Shown here piece by piece: positions 18,908 through 29,309 of a DNA stretch of 64,000 bases. Every line of letters starts with the position of its first letter. Position 1 is the stretch's first letter. The stretch spans positions 6,281,362-6,345,361 of the forward strand of contig OU696572.1 of the NCBI GenBank assembly GCA_916048095.2, written 5' to 3'. Origin of the DNA: Sacculina carcini. Its lineage: Eukaryota; Arthropoda; Thecostraca; Sacculinidae. The notes beneath the pieces were generated by a model that was given only the letters and a program-made list of their open reading frames with translations, had not been told where the DNA came from and ran no database searches. A program made the position numbers and the translations under genes.

Positions 18908-21900
18908 CATTAGTGCACTTTCGTGGAACGCATGTGGTCTAACCTCATTTCAAAAACTATCAGCACTTCAGGCATACATTTACGTACACCAACCCCAAAT
19001 TGTATTCATTCAGGAAGCTTTCATTGGCCATAGAACTCCTCCTGAATCCCCTCCTATCAGAGGCTACAAGGCATACGTTCATCATATCCGGCATACCTTG
19101 GTCACTTACATTCATTTTTCGATATCCCACCAGCACTTGTCAAATTCAACACATACGGACACAACCTACCAGCTATTTGACATATTTTGTGGTAACTCAT
19201 CAATTCAGCTGTGCAACGTCTATTGCTCACCTTCCGGTTTTTCACATAGCCATTTACCCTCTTCAGCGTCCGCACCACAGGGAATCATATATGCCGGAGA
19301 CTTCAGCGCCAGTCACGTACAGTTGGGCAATATGTCACCTTTGTCAAATAGGAATGGTCGTCTCTTAAACCACTTTATTCTGACTCACAGTCTTACCAGA
19401 TGGAATACAGGTGGTGCCACACATATTCGCGGTGGTACACTTGATCATATGGCTTAATTTCCTCTCGCCTCTCATCCTTTTCCATTCCTACTCTACTTTC
19501 TGATCACATTGCTATAGGTTTAACTTACTCAGTTATGACACAACCGGTTCCTTATTCCTCTCGGATTCGTATTTCTGTTCCCCCGAAATATTGTCCCATA
19601 TATATGGAATATATGTCTGCATGTCTCTTTAATGCTCCTTTACATTATCCGTCTAACTTATACTCTTCTTTGGTTCGTTTCACGCACGATTTCCATTCCC
19701 GTTATGTTTCCAAACCACATATTCACTCCTCTCATAGTCATCGCGTTGTATCATCGCATGCCGCCCATCACTTGCATCGTGCTGAACGCCCTACAACAGA
19801 TACTGGCTTCCAATTCATTCAATCTTCTTCAATCTCCCACCTCAATATTTATCAAAGGTCTCGAGAAAGTTTGTCATCCTTACAGAGCGTTCATCGAGAA
19901 CTCCTCTGGGACGAGTTCACAAACTGTTCAAACCACTCTACTAGTGTTAGCACCATGTGGCGCCTTATAAAGCACGTTGTCAAGCAGCAGCCGACGCAAA
20001 TTCGACACCACGATCCACTCGGGTTCGCCCAAGCGACTATTGACGAATGGGGTAACCAATCAAATCCTTCGGCTCTTCCTTCCCCCATTCGAGATGCCTT
20101 ATCATTGGGAGATCTTTCCAGACGCCGTCGACTATAGGCCGCCTTGTTCTCACCTGATGATGATGATGACACACCCATCACAACATTTGAGCTTTATAGA
20201 GCCCTGTCCCGAGGTAGGGCATCTGCGCCGGGTGAAGACGGCATCACATATGCTGTCCTCCGCCAGCTGTACCGAGTTCCAGGAAACCCACTGCTTCGCT
20301 TGTATAATATGTGTCTCTCAACTGGAATTATACCACCAACTTGGACCATCTCCACCTTGATTCCTATTCCTGAACCGAATTCAAATAAGTTCCGTCCAAT
20401 TGCATTAACATCTTGTTTTTGCAAAGTATTCCAGCGTATCCTCTTTTCTCGTTTATCATACCGCCTCGAGGATGTGATGTCGTCCCAACTGTTCGGCTTC
20501 CTCCCGGGTCGGGGACCTCATCATTGTATACTAGAATTGTATTCTAGGTTCTCTCCTAATAGTGTAGTTGCCTTCCTCGACTTAACAAGTGCGTTCGATC
20601 TCGCTAATCGTGATATCATCCTAGATTAACTGGTGCAATTCGGTTTGAAGGGCAGACTATTGCAGTGTATAAAAGCATTCCTTTCCAACCGGTATTCACG
20701 AGTGTATTTTAACGGTACATACAGCTCATACCGTCGTTTTGATCTTGGAACACCACAGGGTGGTGTTTTGAGTCCCTTTCTGTTTAATGTATGTATGCAT
20801 CGTTTGTTAAGTCTTCTACCACACATGACTGGAGTTACAATTTCTTGTTTTGCGGACGACATATGCATTCATTCTACTTCACCATTTGCCTTACAAAACT
20901 TCCTTGATGCATTCAACGTGTCTGCCATAGCATGTGGCTTGCAGGTATCCGCGACTAAAGGTAGGATCTACAGTCCACGTCCTGTCGAAAGCCTACCGCC
21001 GTTTCAGCTCGGTGCGTTGACAATCCCTCACTGCACCCAGTACCACTATCTCGGAGTACCCGCTCACATCTCACGAACTAGTAATCGAGGCCAGCACCCA
21101 TTAATTGAACAGCTGGTTGCACGACTAGAAAAGCGATTGGCACCCCTTCGTTGGCTGACTCACAACATCAACGGTATGTCGATCTATATAGCTTGAACCA
21201 TATATATTTCATTTATCCGTTCTGTCATTGACTATCTCACTCCTATGCTCATACAATTTCCGAAGGCTCATATTCAGCCCCTTGAAACCTTTCAAAATCG
21301 AGCTATGCGTGCAATTATTGGCTGTCCTATAACCACTCAAGTTGCAAACCTTCATGTTGAATTGAATCTGCATTCAATACGAGAAAGAATTGCTTCCAAC
21401 ATGGCCTGTATCACTGCTAAATGTTTATACTACCCTCTTCGCGCACCCTTTTATACAACCGTTATTCGCCAAGCCATTACTCACTCGTCCTACAACCTTA
21501 ACCTCCGCCCAGGCGGCCAACTACTCATCCGTACGATGGCTAACACACTTCGTGCGCTCAATATGCCGCCACTATCGCCTATAAGCCCTAAGCCTCCACC
21601 ATGGCTGTTGTCCGTTCCTGATGTGACATACTCACCTGTTCACACTTCTGAATTGCCAGAATATCAACGGCAAGTTAGCATGGAAACTATCAACTATGTA
21701 TTGGTCTCTCAATCAATGACAGTTCGCGTGTATACCGATGGCTCCCTACAATCCGATGGCCGTGCTGGGTGTGCGGTGTATTCTCCAGATATGGCGCCGC
21801 CACCGGCAGGCTGGGTTGGGCGAAGACTAGTGTAGGCCACTAGCTCCACTTTCTGTGAGCTTTGTGCCTTGTTGGATGCAGTTACCCTGTTGTGCCGGCG

Positions 21901-22570
21901 TCATTTGAGTGGTGTGATCATATGTGACTCACAATCGGCATTGCTGGCGTTGTCAAGCCAACAACCTGCATTTCCTTCTCTTGTCCAATGGATTCTCAAC
22001 TGGCTTTCATTATCACTCACACGCTCCCTCACTATATGCTTCGTTTGGATTCCTTCACATATATACCTCTCACATAGTGACCATGTAGATAAAATTGCTA
22101 AAAGCGCCTGTTTTCTACCCCTCCTGGATGATTCTACTCCTCCCTTATCATTTGTGTTATCAAATATTCGTGGAACTGCACGTCGCTCAATTGCGGAACG
22201 CCGCTCTCAGTTGCGCGCCACCAGTGTTTCAGTGCAACACTATGACAACGTCTGCCAACATCCACACCGCTATCGCCGCTGCGGACAAAACATACGGCGA
22301 CACAACGTCATTTCCGCCCGCCTGCGTTTAGGCTACAGACCTGGATGGCAAGTGTGTGCCAGTGAAATTCTCCCTCAATCGTCGTGTTGTCCATTATGTG
22401 ATACACTTGTAGGTACTTCGTTGGAGCACTATTGTCTACGCTGCTCCGCCCCGAGTGACGTTCTGCCATCTGGTCCAGACGTTACTGTTGTTGATGTTTG
22501 CCGATTTCGTTTGAATGATGAAAATTTGGACGCCATCCGGCTGCGCTTCCCGCGATTTGGCGAGTGCTGA
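18894..22570 (+). pseudogene. LINE-C ORF2: endonuclease, reverse transcriptase, RNase H (unit A copy, five lesions)
   Basis: The endonuclease part has LSWNACGLTSF, QPQIVFIQEAF, YAGDFSASH and, after a frameshift near 19480, LSDHIAIG. From 19535 to the end one frame holds everything else. The RT has SKRFRPIALTS-like, FLDLTSAFD, LGTPQGGVLSPFLF and the catalytic FADD. RNase H has VRVYTDGS, CELCALLDAV, DSQSALLAL and WIPSH. The end is a CCPLC-type Cys motif. In-frame stops are at 20135-20137 (TAG), 20627-20629 (TAA, CAA in unit B), 21194-21196 (TGA) and 21833-21835 (TAG). RNase H at the C-terminus limits the clade to I-like, LOA or Tad groups. Confidence 0.88.
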
Positions 22571-23230
22571 CTGTCCTCTACTGCGCTCTCAATACTACTT
22601 TATTATCTCTAAGTTACCTTAGATCAACCTCTGTATAATATCACTCCACACTTTTTCCTAGATACTTTTCCTATACAGCGTGTGTTTCTTATTGTATTAA
22701 TCACGTTATATTGTGTGCATATATCTGAGTTATGTTGCATCATATGTGTTGTCCTGTTCATATGGCTTTGTACAGTTTTACCAGTATTGATGTGTTGTGG
22801 TTCGTACACTGATCTGCATTGAACTGTGTAAGATTTATTGGCTTTCATTAACCTTAGTTACTTATGAGGCATTTGTATGACGTTGAACGCAATATATTGA
22901 TTGAAAAAGGAAGAAAAAAAATTCACACAGGCACATTAGATCACAGGCACGCATACATACACCTATAATATCATCTTTTGACATTAAACTAACGTAGCAC
23001 GTTTTGATTTGCACCGAAGCAAAAAAGAAAAATGTAAGTGCATGATAAATGTAACTGATGAAAGAAATATGATTATATCCTAAGCTACTTTTTACAAGGC
23101 TAGGCGACCCCCAGTGAAAGCTTCGCGACCCCCCTGCCAATGCTTCGCGACCCCACAGGGGGTCGCGACCCACCGGTTGGGAACCCCTGGTTTAGAATCT
23201 AAACGATTGCAGTGTTTTGCAGTGTTTAGA

Positions 23231-23275
23231 GTGTGGTCTTGCAGTGTTTAGAGTTTAAACACTGCAAGACCACAC
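23231..23275. repeat. 20-bp perfect hairpin beside the LTR-like repeat
   Basis: GTGTGGTCTTGCAGTGTTTA (23231-23250), five bases, then its exact reverse complement (23256-23275). The left arm also repeats in part just upstream (GCAGTGTTTTGCAGTGTTTAGAG). Present in unit B at 50705-50749. Confidence 0.9.
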
Positions 23276-23531
23276 TGCACAATACCGCTCAGCATACTGC
23301 CACGATAACGAGTTGATTAACCCGTCACCCGATTCACCGAGTTAGTCACCCACTCACGCACGCGCATACGAACACATGCATCACGTGCATTTCGAGACAC
23401 CGAGCCAACGCCACCTAGATACGCCACCTAATAGTCTAGGTGGCATTGACCGAGCACACATCCGCAGCAACATGAACCCGATGACTCAGTGATGACCTTG
23501 AATGCTGCAACGTTCACAATGCGTTCTCACA
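23250..23531 (-). mobile_element. Inverted copy of the element-2 LTR-like repeat, with a 50-bp insertion
   Basis: The reverse complement from 23531 matches 13816-14052. It carries an extra 50 bp (about 23400-23452) containing CGCCACCTA twice and its complement TAGGTGGC, absent from the other copy. It lies just right of the hAT-1 target duplication, so it belonged to the same element before the hAT insertion. Confidence 0.75.
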
Positions 23532-24984
23532 CTAGTGTTTTCAATAAATGTTAGTTTTTCGAACTGAAACGTCTCTTTATCTCTATGAAACCGTATTTCG
23601 GGCCCTGGTTGAGAATAAAAAGTCGATGGACTCAAATTAGATCCATTAAAAAGTGGATAGACTCTGCCGTTTCAAACGGAAATTCAGCCATGGACAAATA
23701 TTAGCCAACATTATGCCAAACATAAGCCAACAATCTGGCGAAATTAACCATCTTTGCTGTTTTATTCTTCGTTTTCCTGATTTAATTGTATGCTCATTTT
23801 TATGGTTTGCCCGATTCTATCGTGTTTTCCTTTCCTTTCTTCTTGTTTCTAAGCAGTTTAGCTCAATCTCACAATATCCTATATTTCCCATTCCAAATAC
23901 GCTTAACTTCTATACGAACTGGCAACAAAAATGTCAGCGGTAGCCCTTCATACATCATAGCTGTGCATATTTCACGTGCATGCGCACCTCTGGGCTCTTC
24001 AAGTAATTGCGTCGCGTACATAGAATCATCTGTAGTGTATCATAGTGTTTGCTCCGCCCAAGCTCAAGGCCGCTGCTCTTCCGCCGCATGTTGTGCTCCT
24101 ACACCCAACATTGACGGACGGCCCAATAGCCCGCGGCTATTATCTGCTCTCACCTGTTCCACCATTGTACTATGTGTGTGTGTATGTGTGTGTGTTTTTG
24201 TGCGTGTGTGCTTATGCGACGTATGTGGGCTTGCGTGAGTGGGTGTATAGTACAATATGCACTGTATGCATTGTGTCGGTGTACGTGCGTGTACCAGTGT
24301 GTGTGTGTGTGTCTTGTCAAATCGTACACCTGTAATTGGTCAAAAGTACGAGCCTCGTGCGTGAATGTGGTGAGTGCTCATGTTTATACCATATATTCTG
24401 TGTTCTATTCATCTCGACAGCATTCAGCTGGTGTGCTGACGAATGCGGCATGCCTACTCTCCAGCAATGAAATGCTGTTATCAGCACTTTCTGAGGTAAT
24501 AACATAGCACAAAAGCTTTATGAATAGAGGCCATACGTATTTCGAATAATTTCAATCTTGTGTAGTAAAGAAGGCGCTTTAACGGGTCACTCAAGGATAC
24601 AAATTTCAGTGAAGCACGATTAAAACACGCGGTTGATGCATCAACCAAATGCATCTATCACTATAATGTATTCAGGTAACAATATTTCCATTTCTATGTT
24701 GAGAATACTGAATCATGTTTGTCATTTCGAGCACTCTCCGTATATTTGGGTACTTTGATTACTCCACCAGTGTTCCAAAACCACGAGACTCACCGGTTCA
24801 TTTCGATTCACCGGCTCAGTTACACTGGGCAACAATTTTTTACTTTTTGGATGTTGTCTAGATTTTTACAACTGATTTAGGGTGTTTTTGTAATGCTGAA
24901 TCGGAAAATGGCATCCGTTTTTCTTCATCATGTCAGGTTTTTGTGCTACGTTGATTTGAGAAAAAACATCTTGTGACAACAAGT
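23532..24984. other. Unassigned sequence with (TG)n-rich patches
   Basis: No gene recognised. TG-rich microsatellite stretches lie at about 24170-24210 and 24295-24312. An inverted GACTCACCGGTTCATTTCGATTCACCGG-like direct repeat of two short motifs is at 24788-24818. The copy in unit B is at 51006-52458. Confidence 0.5.
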
Positions 24985-25692
24985 ATCATCCTGAATACGT
25001 TTTAAGAATAAAATCGTTTTCAATTTCTCCACTGTCAATCCTAGAAAGCCTGGTACAAGTAAGCGAAACACTCGCTATCCTTGTCCCTTGGTGAACTGCA
25101 GCGGAGGAAGGAGTAGTATGTCTTTGTCCATCAGAGGATCGTAGATGACGTTGTTTTCTTTGCAAGACACCAATTCCCCCGCAGAGGCTAGTCCTTCGTG
25201 TAATGCTGAGCACGTTCCGTACTATCCCACATGCGCAGAAAGCATGGGTACTTGGTGAAGCCAGACTGTTGTCCCAACAAAAAGCTCATCATCTTCACAA
25301 AAACAAATCATCCAATTATGCCAATCAGAACCAATTTTTTTTAACACATACTTCACCGATTCATACTTCGTCTTCAGTGTTGTCGAGTTAGATAAGGGGT
25401 ATAGAGGCAAACTAGTTGTCGTTGTGTAGCAGAACACATTTCAGTGATCGCTTGCTGCTGTCAATGAACAGTCTCCAATATTTGGGTTCATAATGCGGCA
25501 CTCCATACTTGAACAGAAGCTGCGCAATATATGCACAGTACACCAAATCCTTTTCTTTAGATAATGAACGGAGGTATTCTTTATGCCTGTTGAAGAAAAT
25601 TTGATTCGACCACTGTCAGAGGGAATGTTTTTATCCTTCAATATGCCAACAGTTCGGCAGACACCTTTGACAAGCTGAGGTCACGGACTGTG
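24985..25692 (-). pseudogene. C-terminal half of the MVWREP gene family, split off by the foldback element
   Basis: On minus, immediately inside the foldback terminus, the sequence resumes with VRDLSLSKVSAELLA. Frameshifts follow, then KDLVYCAYIAQLLFKYG, WRLFIDSSKRSLKCVLL, KYESVKYVLKKIG, and finally decayed LLPPLQF and ENDFILK. The order matches the family recalled for the N-terminal half at 28789-29309, where ELNDL is the last block before the element. Together they show a gene interrupted exactly between ELNDL and VRDL. Several stops and shifts make both halves relics. Confidence 0.7.
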
Positions 25693-25892
25693 CCTTTTAC
25701 AATTTGATTTCTCCCAGCTGAAAACAAAATTGTCACAATTGAAAACAACTTTGTCCCAACCGAAATCAAATTAGTCCCAATTGAAATGAAATTTGTCCCA
25801 ACTGAAATCAAAATTGTCCCAACATAAATCAAATGTGTCCCAACTGGAATAATATTTATCCCGACTGAAATTAGAATTGTCCCAACTAGGAT
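25693..25892. repeat. 21-bp minisatellite forming the left terminal repeat of the foldback element
   Basis: Nine or so 21-bp units of the TTGTCCCAACTGAAATCAAA type, more diverged from one another than those of the right end. In reverse complement they align with 28602-28788. Also at 53167-53366. Confidence 0.85.
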
Positions 25893-28084
25893 CACAATGC
25901 AAGTTATTGATTTTATATTTAATATCAATATTTATTATTGTCAGCACATTTTTATTATTTAACTTTTAATTTTTTTGTTCGATTGCATACGTATAAACAT
26001 TTCGACGGATTTGTGTGAACGCAGGCGTGTGCGTATCGGTTTGCGGTGTCTTGTTGGCGCGTGTGAGGCTGCAATGCCCCCGCGCGCCCGTCTTCTTATA
26101 CATATTTTGTCTTATATGTAGGACACTTTTACAAGCTAACCAGCCTTTAACACTAGAAGGACCGGAGCCGTCAATTGACGGCTATTCAAATTTCAGTCTA
26201 AAATAACTTCTCACTGGTTAGGGTTACATAATTGTATTTTCCTGACTTTTATTTTTTGGTAAAATGAACATATTGAGAAAATATTAGTTGTCTAGCATTA
26301 ATATTTCTTTTCTATAGAAACACAACTACCTAGAAGGACCAGAGCCGTCAATCGACGGCTGTCATTTGGGATGGGTGTTTTCTGCAATTTTTTCTCAAAA
26401 CTATTCATCAGTACATATATTCAAATAATTTCAACAACGCTAAATCTAATGGTGCTAAAATTATTATAATATAAATAATTTTAAGGGGTGTAAATTAAAA
26501 AGTACAAGTTAAATTAAAAAGTACAAGTTTACCGTATCATACAAAATGGGCACGTTTATCTCAATTTACATTGTTAGATAGTTTTTCTGGCAATTTTCTG
26601 GCATTTTATGGCAATTTAACAAACACCATTGAATATATCAGTTTAATATCTTTGTAATGGTATACCGTTTGTTATATTTGGATTCATGTTTATATCGCAA
26701 AAAGGTACAAATTCTTGGAAGAATCTGTAGAGTCGACTGACGGCTGCACACGTTTTTTACATGTTCGACTCTGTACAATGCATGAAACATTTGTATTAAT
26801 ATGTGTTATATGTATTATATTTATATTTCATGATACACATACATTCTTATCACCATCAATCGAATATACTAGAATTCAATTACACAATTATTTTAAATTA
26901 AATTATTTAGTAAAACATAATGGGTATTGGGTTTTAGCATGCGTTCGGGCATCACAATAGTTTGACTGATCTGATTCATCAGATGGTGCAACTTGGAAGC
27001 GAAAGAGTGCTTGCTCGACTTCCACCTCATCCACTTGTTTCTTTGTCCGCATTATTGCACAACGGCAGTGCTGTTATATTGTGCAAGACCAACGACAATG
27101 TTCAAAACTAGAGCACCTCAAAAGTTTACATTTTCGTTATGAAACCAAGCTCACAAACCAATATACAATACTACAGTACGCCCGGTGCAGCCTGAAAATT
27201 TTTAGATCACCAAGCTGCAGGTGATTCTCTTGCATGTACACTCATATTATGCATGGACATACTCGCTAGATATACCCCTATTGACTAAACGAATTCACTA
27301 AATCTGTACTGCTATGTACTCTAGTGGTCAGACCCCCAATTGACGACTGCGGTTCTTCCTGGTTTATCACAATATTTTGCTATAAATTAGTCAGTGAATT
27401 GCAACATAATTATATCATTTCATAGAACGCAAAAATATATTTCCAATGGTTGGTGTTAAATGGTCATGAATAGTATTTAACGCGACCTAATAATTAAACT
27501 GTACAAACATTTTCATTTTTTGTTCAATATGGAATATTTAAATTGACCTCACGGCACCAAAAATAACTTTTATCTCAATTAAATTAACGCCATTGGATTC
27601 AACGTTGTCTAAACCATAAGGAACATTATATTTCCAACCAATTTTTGGAAAACAATTGTCTATACAGCAGTCCTTATTTGACAGCCGTCAATTGATGTCA
27701 CCGATCCTTATACGTAGTTCAAATTTTCGGTTCTTCTCGTGTTAAATATCAATTAACATGTTTACTTTAATTGTATTGTCAGATAGAGCATAAAAGGATA
27801 TTTCTATTGGTGGTTGTTAAATTGACATAACCCTTATATTAAGCAAATTAACAGTACAAACGTGCAAAATTCTATATTTATAAAAAAAAGTTGGGATTTT
27901 CATATTGAATTTACGACTCTTAAATTTCTTTTGAGTTTAATTCTATTATCACCATTGGATTCAGCGTTGTCTAATTCACTAGAAAACGTAAATCACGAAT
28001 CATTTTAGAAAAAAGTCGCTAAGAAAAAAGAAGTCTTAATTGACAGCCGTCAATTGACGGCTCCGATCATTTTAAATGGATAAA

Positions 28085-28407
28085 TGCCTAAGTGACAGCT
28101 GCTACACGGGAAGAAGCCGAATCTTATCAACACACAGGGTGCCCCGTGCAGCTCGCTGCCACCGCAGAACCGACCCTCTCCACGCTATGGCGCCACAAGG
28201 ACGTAAGACGTATTAGAGAGGGCCACCTCTCCAGAATGCATGACGCAACTCATGACTGGTATCTGGTACCATCATTTTCTGCTGGGTGGACAGCGGCTGT
28301 GGGATTGTAGAATTCGTCCTATGAAATTGTGCTCGGCCGGGCTTCGAACCAAGGACCTCCCGCTTGTGAGGCGGGTGTGCTAACAACTGCACCACGGAGT
28401 CCACATT
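28085..28407 (-). mobile_element. tRNA-derived SINE (copy in the complete foldback element, unit A)
   Basis: Identical in layout to the SINE at 595-917, with the tRNA-Val(CAC)-like head at 28329-28402. It is in the right arm of the foldback element. Confidence 0.75.
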
Positions 28408-28601
28408 CTATGTAGTTCAATTTTCCGGTCCTTCTATATGCTAGAAGAACCGGAAAATTGCTAAATTGTTTCTATACGCTAGTGTTTACGCTAAGTGACT
28501 ACATAATAGTTTACAGTTAAACAAGTCCTAACATTCTCAAAATATAAATATTGAAAACAATAATTGGATAAGCCATTAAATACTGGTCATTTAAGTTTGG
28601 A

Positions 28602-28788
28602 TCATTTTAATTCCAATTGGGGAAGTTTTAAATTCATTTGGAATATATCTGATTTAAATTGGGACAAATCTGATTTTAGTTGGGATAGTTTTGATTTTAG
28701 TTGGGATAGTTTTGATTTTAGTTGCGACCAATTTGATTTCAGTTGGGACAATTTTGATTTAAGTTGGGACAAATCAAATTGTAAAAGG
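28602..28788. repeat. 21-bp minisatellite, right terminus of foldback copy
   Basis: Copy of 1112-1298, differing by one base shared with the third copy (TTTGGAATA here and at 56112, TTTTGAATA at 1149). Confidence 0.85.
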
Positions 28789-29309
28789 TATAGATCATTC
28801 AACTCCTTTTGGGAAAATGGATGTGGAGCATTATCTTTTTGAAAACCATTTGTTCTTCATGTTCTCCATCACTGCAGTTATCTTTGTCACTAATGTTAGG
28901 AAATTTTCCGAATACAGGCACTTGAATTTCATCACAGAAAGCTACCGTTCGGCGTGCTGATTGAAGATCAGGAGGCTGCCCGATTCTTTCTGTTGATCCC
29001 AGTCACATCAACAGCGCAGAAGTAGCAGTACGTGACCTGGTTTGTCGGCTCCCTCCAAACCATGGATATTCCAAAGTTCAGACTCATCTTGCCGTTGGTC
29101 CACCCACTTAGAGTCTCGGTGCATGCCTTGCATAACATACGTGACGCTGAAGCTTCATCCTGGTCGCATAGTCCAATACCAAAATATGCATGGTAAGCAC
29201 GCCTTATGAAAATGGTGACTCGCTTCCTATTAGGAGCAAATGGCTCCACATATGTAGCAGAACACATCGGACTTATCTCTGCACCATCTTTGGGCCGTAG
29301 CCATCTCAT
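28789..29309 (-). pseudogene. MVWREP family N-terminal half (unit A copy)
   Basis: Same sequence and lesions as 1299-1819. Here both sides of the interrupted gene are in the window: this half, the foldback element (25693-28788), and the C-terminal half (24985-25692), all read on minus. Confidence 0.7.

Larger units (their letters stand above)
18505..22920 (+). mobile_element. LINE family C (RNase H-bearing, I/Tad/LOA-like), 5'-truncated, with 12-bp target duplication
   Basis: Flanked by ATTCACACAGGC at 18493-18504 and 22921-22932. The right side is preceded by an A-rich tail (AAAAAGGAAGAAAAAAA). It contains the end of ORF1, then ORF2 with endonuclease, reverse transcriptase, RNase H and a C-terminal Cys motif, all on plus. 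The hAT-1 target is interrupted cleanly, so the LINE is younger than the hAT. Confidence 0.93.
16072..23189. mobile_element. hAT element (hAT-1) with TIRs and 8-bp target duplication, carrying a nested LINE
   Basis: Left end CAGGGGTTCCCAACC and right end GGTTGGGAACCCCTG are perfect inverted repeats. They are flanked by GTTTAGAA at 16064-16071 and 23190-23197, the 8-bp duplication typical of hAT. It contains a minus-strand transposase pseudogene (16363-18119) and a LINE (18505-22920). Without the LINE it would be about 2.7 kb, a normal hAT length. It interrupts LTR element 2. Confidence 0.96.
25693..28788. mobile_element. Foldback-like element, complete copy (3,096 bp) with minisatellite inverted termini
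   Basis: The ends are CCTTTTACAATTTGATTT (25693-25710) and its inverse AAATCAAATTGTAAAAGG. Inward from both lie about 200 bp of 21-bp tandem repeats in opposite orientation (TCCCAACTGAAATCAAA units on the left, TTTGATTTTAGTTGGGA on the right). Further in are inverted AT-rich modules with GCCGTCAATTGACGGC palindromes. No transposase is encoded, so it would be non-autonomous. It interrupts the MVWREP gene family. No clean target duplication can be read; the flanks are TATA and CACA. It includes the SINE at 28085-28407. Confidence 0.82.

Noticed and set aside
24160..24320. Secreted Cys-rich peptide frames
   Set aside because: They follow TG-rich microsatellite stretches and have no consistent frame support.
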